A stretch of 9,318 bases of DNA. Origin: Chloroflexota bacterium (GTDB lineage: Bacteria > Chloroflexota > Dehalococcoidia > DSTF01 > RBG-16-68-14). Each line of letters begins with the position of its first letter. Within the stretch, counting starts at the first letter, position 1. The notes below the pieces were generated by a model. It was not told the origin of the DNA and did no database searches. It saw only the letters and a list, made by a program, of their open reading frames with translations. The translations under genes were made by a program, and so were the position numbers. Of this stretch, positions 5,969 to 9,318 are shown one piece after another. Location of the stretch: NCBI GenBank assembly GCA_022563135.1, contig JADFNZ010000061.1:1-9318 (forward strand). Direction: 5' to 3'.

Positions 5969-6226
5969 ATGGAGTTTAGCTACAACGCGCTGCAGCTCGT
6001 TCGCGAGTTCGTCTCGCGGCAGGACTACATCGCGGTCTACACCGGCCTCGTCGGGCTCTGGCTTCTCTGGCTCGCCTACCGCGGCACGCAGTTCGGCAGC
6101 ACCAAAGGGTTCGGGTGGCGGGCGCCCGACGCGTACGGCGCGGCGGCCGTCGAGGTCGGCCGGGCGTGGCTGGCGATCGGGAGTGCGCTGATCGCCGCCG
6201 GGATCGGCCTCTGGGTCACGTCGTAG
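5969..6226 (+). CDS. Small two-helix membrane protein of unknown function
   Basis: I do not recognise the family. With the ATG at 5969 the product has 85 residues and starts MEFSYNALQLVREFVSRQDY. It contains two likely membrane helices, about residues 22-37 (IAVYTGLVGLWLLWLAYRG) and about 67-83 (AWLAIGSALIAAGIGLWVTS). A glycine-rich, charged loop (FGSTKGFGWRAPDAYGA) lies between them. A longer form starting at GTG 5921 would add 16 residues (including two cysteines) but has no ribosome binding site and no coding character, so I prefer the ATG, preceded by the weak AGGG. It ends 54 bases before the first DUF3179 gene on the same strand and probably shares its transcript. Function is unknown; a membrane partner of the DUF3179 proteins is a guess from position. 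Confidence 0.65.
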   Translation: MEFSYNALQLVREFVSRQDYIAVYTGLVGLWLLWLAYRGTQFGSTKGFGWRAPDAYGAAAVEVGRAWLAIGSALIAAGIGLWVTS

Positions 6227-6280
6227 CTGCGGGTAGCGCGGATCACGTTGTCGGGGGTGCGTAAGCGGTACGTTGGGAAG

Positions 6281-7417
6281 ATGACAGTTCGGCGCGCCTT
6301 GGACGTTTCGATCGGTACGCTGGCGAGCCTGGCGCCGGTGCTGCTGGTGATCGGCGCAGTTGTCCTCGTGGTGTTCTTCGTCGGCCAGCGCTTCCGGTTC
6401 TTCGGGCGCGACATCTCGCTCGCGCCCACCTCGCTCGCGAACGTGGAGGCCGGAGTGCCGCGGGACGTCTCGCTCTACACGCTGCTGCCGAAAGACGCGA
6501 TCCGGTCGATCGACGATCCGCAGTTCGTCTCGGCGCAAGAGGCGGCGTCAGCTATGGCCGACCAGGAGTTCGTCATCGGCCTCGCGATCGAAGGTGACGT
6601 GCGGGCCTATCCGATCAACGTGCTCAGCCGGCACGAGATCGTGAACGACGTGGTGGGCGGCGTGCCGGTCGCCGTCACCTACTGCCCGCTCTGCTTCACC
6701 GGCATCGTCTACGACCGGCGGGTGGACGGAGAAACGCTGGAGTTCGGCGTCTCCGGCAAGCTGGTGATGAACGACCTCGTGATGTTCGACCGCCAGACGG
6801 ACAGCCTCTGGCAACAGATCCTCGGCGAAGGCATCGACGGCCACTACAAGGGGACGCGGCTCACCGCGGTCTCCGCGACGCAGACGACGTGGGCGCGGTG
6901 GCGCGACGCCCACCCCGAGACGCTGGTGCTGGACAAGAACGGCAGCTACCAGAGCGACAGCTACGCCGGCTACTACAGGAGCGGCGACCAGGGCGTGCTC
7001 GGCGGCTTCCGCTCGGACGACCGGCTGCCCGCGAAGGCGTTCGTCTTGGGCATCATCGTCGACGACCGGCCCAAGGCCTATCCGTTCGAGACGCTGGCCG
7101 CGGCGCCGGTCGTGAACGACTCTCTCGGCGATCGCGCGCTTGTGGTCGTCTACGACGACCGGAGCGGCACGGCGGTCACGTTCGATCGCGAGGTGGACGG
7201 ACGGCCGCTCACCTTCGAGCTTGAGCGCGCGCTGCCGAGCGACGTGCTGCTGCGCGACCTTGAGACGGGCAGCCTCTGGTCGGGCCTCTCAGGCGAGGCG
7301 CTGGACGGCCCGCTGGCCGGCACGATGCTCTTCCAGGTGCCGTCGTTCTACTCGTTCTGGTTCGCCTGGGCGGACTTCTACGTCAACACCGATCTCTATG
7401 AGGACGGCGCGGGCTAG
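6281..7417 (+). CDS. DUF3179 protein with N-terminal membrane anchor
   Basis: This 378-residue protein belongs to the DUF3179 family, whose function is not established. After a basic start (MTVRRALDV) a hydrophobic helix at about residues 9-35 anchors it, placing the main body outside the membrane. The diagnostic block is AYPINVLSRHEIVNDVVGG followed by VAVTYCPLCFTGIVYDRRVD: His118, Glu119, Asn122, Asp123, and the CXXC pair Cys135 and Cys138. A second unit from about residue 250 (FVLGIIVDDRPKAYPFETL, VVNDSLGDRALVVVYDD, FDREVDGRPLTFEL, LETGSLWSGLSGEALDGPLA) repeats the first but lacks the His and the CXXC pair. I chose ATG 6281, with GGGAAG just upstream, over the TTG at 6248, which would add 11 residues. 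The next paralogue starts only three bases after the stop. The frame is intact. Metal binding or redox work by the His/CXXC site is inference. Confidence 0.9.
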   Translation: MTVRRALDVSIGTLASLAPVLLVIGAVVLVVFFVGQRFRFFGRDISLAPTSLANVEAGVPRDVSLYTLLPKDAIRSIDDPQFVSAQEAASAMADQEFVIGLAIEGDVRAYPINVLSRHEIVNDVVGGVPVAVTYCPLCFTGIVYDRRVDGETLEFGVSGKLVMNDLVMFDRQTDSLWQQILGEGIDGHYKGTRLTAVSATQTTWARWRDAHPETLVLDKNGSYQSDSYAGYYRSGDQGVLGGFRSDDRLPAKAFVLGIIVDDRPKAYPFETLAAAPVVNDSLGDRALVVVYDDRSGTAVTFDREVDGRPLTFELERALPSDVLLRDLETGSLWSGLSGEALDGPLAGTMLFQVPSFYSFWFAWADFYVNTDLYEDGAG

Positions 7418-7420
7418 CGG

Positions 7421-8560
7421 ATGAGCGCTCGCCGCTGGGCGACGCTCGCCTTCGCCGTGGGCGTGGTGATCGTCGTAGCCTGCGGCGGCGGAGGGCCTTC
7501 GCTCGACCCGGGGCGGGGACTGCTCGGTGGGACGGACACGGACAAGAAGAGCGTCAACCTCTTCGACATCCACTTCGATACCTTCGACGGCCGTTCGGTG
7601 CCGCTCTCTGAGATCACCGAGGCGGAAATCGTCGCCCTGCGCGACCGTATCCCGCCGATCGATGCGCCGCTCTACGAGCCGGCCGCCGCAGGCGACTGGC
7701 TCGCGCCGGACGACCTGGTCCTGGGCTACGTGGCGGACGATGGACAAGCGTACGCCTACCCGACGAAGATCATGAACTTCCACGAGATCGTGAACGATGA
7801 GCTGGCGGGCCGGCCGGTGCTCGTCTCCTACTGCCCGCTCTGCCGCAGCGGCGTCGTCTACGACCGGCACCTGGACGGACAGCTCCTCACCTTCGGCAAC
7901 ACCAGCGCGCTCTTCCAGTCCGACCTCGTCATGTACGACCGCGAGACGATCTCGTTCTGGTTTCAGGTCGGCGGCGAGGCGATCGTCGGCGAGCTGACCG
8001 GCGCGCGGCTGACCGCGCTCCCTTCGATCACGACAGGCTGGCAGGCCTGGCGGGAACTCCATCCGGAGACGCTCGTCCTCTCCCGCGAGACGGGCTTCGT
8101 GCGCAACTACGACCGCGACCCGTTCATCGGCCTGGAGGACACGATCAACCAGGGCATCTTCCCGTTCCCGGTCACGGACGCGGCCCTTGACGACCAGCTT
8201 GAGCCGGCCGCGCTCGTGCTGGGCGTGGAGCTGGGCGACGAGGCGCGCGCGTACTCGCTTGAGGAGCCTGAAGATGCCGTGATCGAGGACGAGCTGGACG
8301 GCGAGGCGATCGTCGTGTTCCGTCGCGCCGAGGGCCCGGTGGCGGTTGCCTTCCGCCCGGAGGCGGGCGGCCAAGAGCTGAGCTTCGAGCTGCGCGACGG
8401 GCGCTTCGTGGACCGCGAGACGGAGAGCGAGTGGTCGCTCACGGGCGAGGCGATCGCCGGCCCGCTCGCGGGCGAACGGCTTCTGCCGCTGCCTGCCCGC
8501 ACGACGTTCTGGTTCGCCTACGTGGCCGCCTTCCCGGACGCGACGGTCTACCGGCCGTAG
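7421..8560 (+). CDS. DUF3179 lipoprotein, paralogue of the preceding gene
   Basis: This 379-residue second DUF3179 protein begins MSARRWATLAFAVGVVIVVACGGGG. The basic start, hydrophobic run and VVAC lipobox predict cleavage before Cys21 and lipid attachment, so it sits on the outer face of the membrane. The family block is YPTKIMNFHEIVNDELAGR followed by VLVSYCPLCRSGVVYDRHLD, with His121 and the pair Cys138/Cys141. The C-terminal half again looks like a degenerate copy of the first (LVLGVELGDEARAYSLEEPE, IVVFRRAEG, ELSFELRDG, SEWSLTGEAIAGPLAGERL) without His or CXXC. It starts three bases after the upstream paralogue, so the two are co-translated; divergence between them shows an old duplication. 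The gene ends 12 bases from the toxin gene of the opposite strand, with no visible terminator between. Biochemical role is unknown. Confidence 0.9.
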   Translation: MSARRWATLAFAVGVVIVVACGGGGPSLDPGRGLLGGTDTDKKSVNLFDIHFDTFDGRSVPLSEITEAEIVALRDRIPPIDAPLYEPAAAGDWLAPDDLVLGYVADDGQAYAYPTKIMNFHEIVNDELAGRPVLVSYCPLCRSGVVYDRHLDGQLLTFGNTSALFQSDLVMYDRETISFWFQVGGEAIVGELTGARLTALPSITTGWQAWRELHPETLVLSRETGFVRNYDRDPFIGLEDTINQGIFPFPVTDAALDDQLEPAALVLGVELGDEARAYSLEEPEDAVIEDELDGEAIVVFRRAEGPVAVAFRPEAGGQELSFELRDGRFVDRETESEWSLTGEAIAGPLAGERLLPLPARTTFWFAYVAAFPDATVYRP

Positions 8561-8572
8561 GCTCAGCGCCGA

Positions 8573-8963
8573 TCAGGCCTTGTATAGTTGCAGGCCCTCG
8601 ACGCGCCGGAAATCGCTGACGTTGCGTGTAACGAGGGTGAGATCGAATCGGAGCGCGTTGGCGGCGATCAGGAGGTCGAAGTTCGATGAAGAGGCCTTTC
8701 GCCCGGAGCTGCGACCGGCGCTCCCCAAAGATGCGGGCGACGCCACGATCAACAGCCAGCAGAGCGACCCCTGAGAGGAAGTCCTCCAGCGTCTCCACGT
8801 GCTCTGCTCGACCCGGCGATAGGACGATGCCTTCGTAGAACTCGGCGTAGGTAATGACCGAAATGGCGAGCCCCGCCGGAATGAGCTGAGCAATGAACTG
8901 CACGGCTTCTTCACGGCCGTGAAGGTAGTCGATCAGCCAATCAGTATCGAGAATATAGGTCAA
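8573..8963 (-). pseudogene. VapC-like PIN-domain toxin, frameshifted
   Basis: This is a PIN-domain ribonuclease toxin of the VapC type. Residues 1-93 read MTYILDTDWLIDYLHGREEA and onward, with Asp6/Asp8 and Glu41 (ITYAEFYEG) in the expected catalytic places. After Ile93, near 8683-8685, the frame breaks. The adjacent frame carries the missing end, NFDLLIAANALRFDLTLV then TRNVSDFRRVEGLQLYKA, and stops at 8573. Thus the third and fourth catalytic acids (FDLLIAA, RNVSDF) are out of frame. Restoring two lost bases would give 130 residues, or removing one extra base 129; both are normal for VapC. Unrepaired, translation would continue with an unrelated Arg-rich tail to 8439. The start is a TTG overlapping the antitoxin stop (TTGA), which indicates coupled translation. 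It may be a dead toxin or a sequence error. Confidence 0.85.
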
Positions 8964-9295
8964 AGCTCGACTGGCGAACGGGTGAAGACGCGCCCCTCGC
9001 GAAGGCGCTTCTTGAATGCTTCGGGGTCTATGTCCTTCCAGCCTCCGGCCGCCTGCTTGAGCCGCTCAATACCCTCCGGAGTCTGCTTCGACAACACTCC
9101 TGGCAGCAGTTTCTCTTCAGCACTGGCCTCCCTTAGGCGCCGGTACTCCTCGTAGTCGGAGACGTCGATCAGGGCGGCGGTGGGTATGCCGCCCTTCTCG
9201 ATGACGATGTGCTCCCCCTTGCGGACGCGACGCAGCATCTCGCCAAGATGGACGCGCGCCTCAGAGGCGGGGACCGTGCTTACCTTGTTATCCAT
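8960..9295 (-). CDS. Phd/YefM-family (VapB-like) antitoxin
   Basis: This 111-residue protein is the antitoxin partner of the downstream PIN toxin. Residues 1-60 have the Phd/YefM DNA-binding and dimer fold (VSTVPASEARVHLGEMLRRV, KGEHIVIEKGGIPTAALIDV, then SDYEEYRRL). The C-terminal part, QAAGGWKDIDPEAFKKRLRE then GRVFTRSPVEL, matches the usual extended tail that wraps the PIN toxin (compare the common 'WKDLD...RPPVEL' ending). In this family the antitoxin binds and inhibits the nuclease and represses its own promoter. The ATG at 9295 has no clear ribosome binding site. A short palindrome lies at 9301-9314, where an autoregulatory operator would be expected. Its stop overlaps the toxin start by four bases. 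The frame is intact although the toxin's is broken. Confidence 0.9.
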   Translation of the reverse strand: MDNKVSTVPASEARVHLGEMLRRVRKGEHIVIEKGGIPTAALIDVSDYEEYRRLREASAEEKLLPGVLSKQTPEGIERLKQAAGGWKDIDPEAFKKRLREGRVFTRSPVEL

Positions 9296-9300
9296 CGATC

Positions 9301-9314
9301 TTAAACAGGTTTAA
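9301..9314. promoter_or_regulatory. Palindrome upstream of the antitoxin, possible autoregulatory operator
   Basis: TTAAAC (9301-9306) and GTTTAA (9309-9314) form a perfect inverted repeat with a two-base spacer, ending five bases before the antitoxin ATG on the minus strand. It is strikingly AT-rich against its surroundings. Phd/YefM antitoxins usually bind short palindromes overlapping their own promoter, so this is a likely operator, but the upstream promoter is cut by the window edge. Confidence 0.5.
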
Positions 9315-9318
9315 TCAA

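Noticed and set aside
5768..6538. 256-codon minus-strand open frame across the intergenic region and small membrane gene
   Set aside because: Composition is Arg/Asp/Pro-rich with no recognisable motif, and it overlaps better-supported plus-strand genes.
7289..8374. Long 361-codon minus-strand open frame inside the DUF3179 genes
   Set aside because: It is antisense to two clear protein genes and is Arg/Val/Glu-rich in the way typical of GC-rich shadow frames.

Overview
The window is GC-rich DNA with dense gene packing on both strands. It has separate cofG and cofH genes, a LuxR-type regulator fused to an extracytoplasmic beta-sandwich region, glycine-rich 'LLLAGGGLFLARR'-style C-terminal anchors, and paired DUF3179 proteins. 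Together these suggest an uncultured Chloroflexota (Dehalococcoidia-like) bacterium. That placement is inferred from gene style only; no rRNA or taxonomic marker is present. No CRISPR array, tRNA, rRNA, transposase or integrase was seen.

Layout. (1) Positions 2-2298, + strand: the 3' part of cofG and all of cofH, overlapping by ATGA. They encode the two radical SAM halves of FO synthase, which makes the deazaflavin chromophore of coenzyme F420. (2) Positions 2299-3294, - strand: a decayed zone with an anchor-like peptide tail, a short amidohydrolase C-terminal relic, and a SARP/BTAD-type regulator broken by what looks like a single missing base near 2620. (3) Positions 3375-3583, + strand: a 50-residue DUF1059-type protein, divergent from the BTAD gene, followed by a strong intrinsic terminator hairpin. 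(4) Positions 3646-5734, - strand: a small exported four-cysteine protein of unknown function, and upstream of it a 488-residue protein with an N-terminal LuxR helix-turn-helix, a membrane segment and a large predicted external region. An out-of-frame anchor-like tail follows the stop of the latter. (5) Positions 5735-5968: a 234-bp divergent intergenic region carrying a perfect 12-bp inverted repeat. (6) Positions 5969-8560, + strand: a probable operon of a small two-helix membrane protein and two tandem DUF3179 paralogues, the first membrane-anchored and the second a lipoprotein. (7) Positions 8573-9295, - strand: a type II toxin-antitoxin module with an intact Phd/YefM-like antitoxin and a frameshifted VapC-like PIN toxin. 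A short palindrome lies upstream of the antitoxin.

How the genes relate. CofG and CofH act consecutively on the same pathway. The LuxR-membrane protein looks like a one-component signalling protein that links an extracytoplasmic region directly to a DNA-binding domain, and the exported protein downstream may be co-transcribed with it. The DUF3179 pair is probably made together and displayed outside the membrane. A recurring theme is decay by small indels in minus-strand accessory genes, while the metabolic and DUF3179 genes are intact. I see no clear evidence of a wholly new defence or mobile system. The most distinctive items are the LuxR-membrane sensor, the internally duplicated DUF3179 tandem, and the two anchor relics located 3' of regulators.
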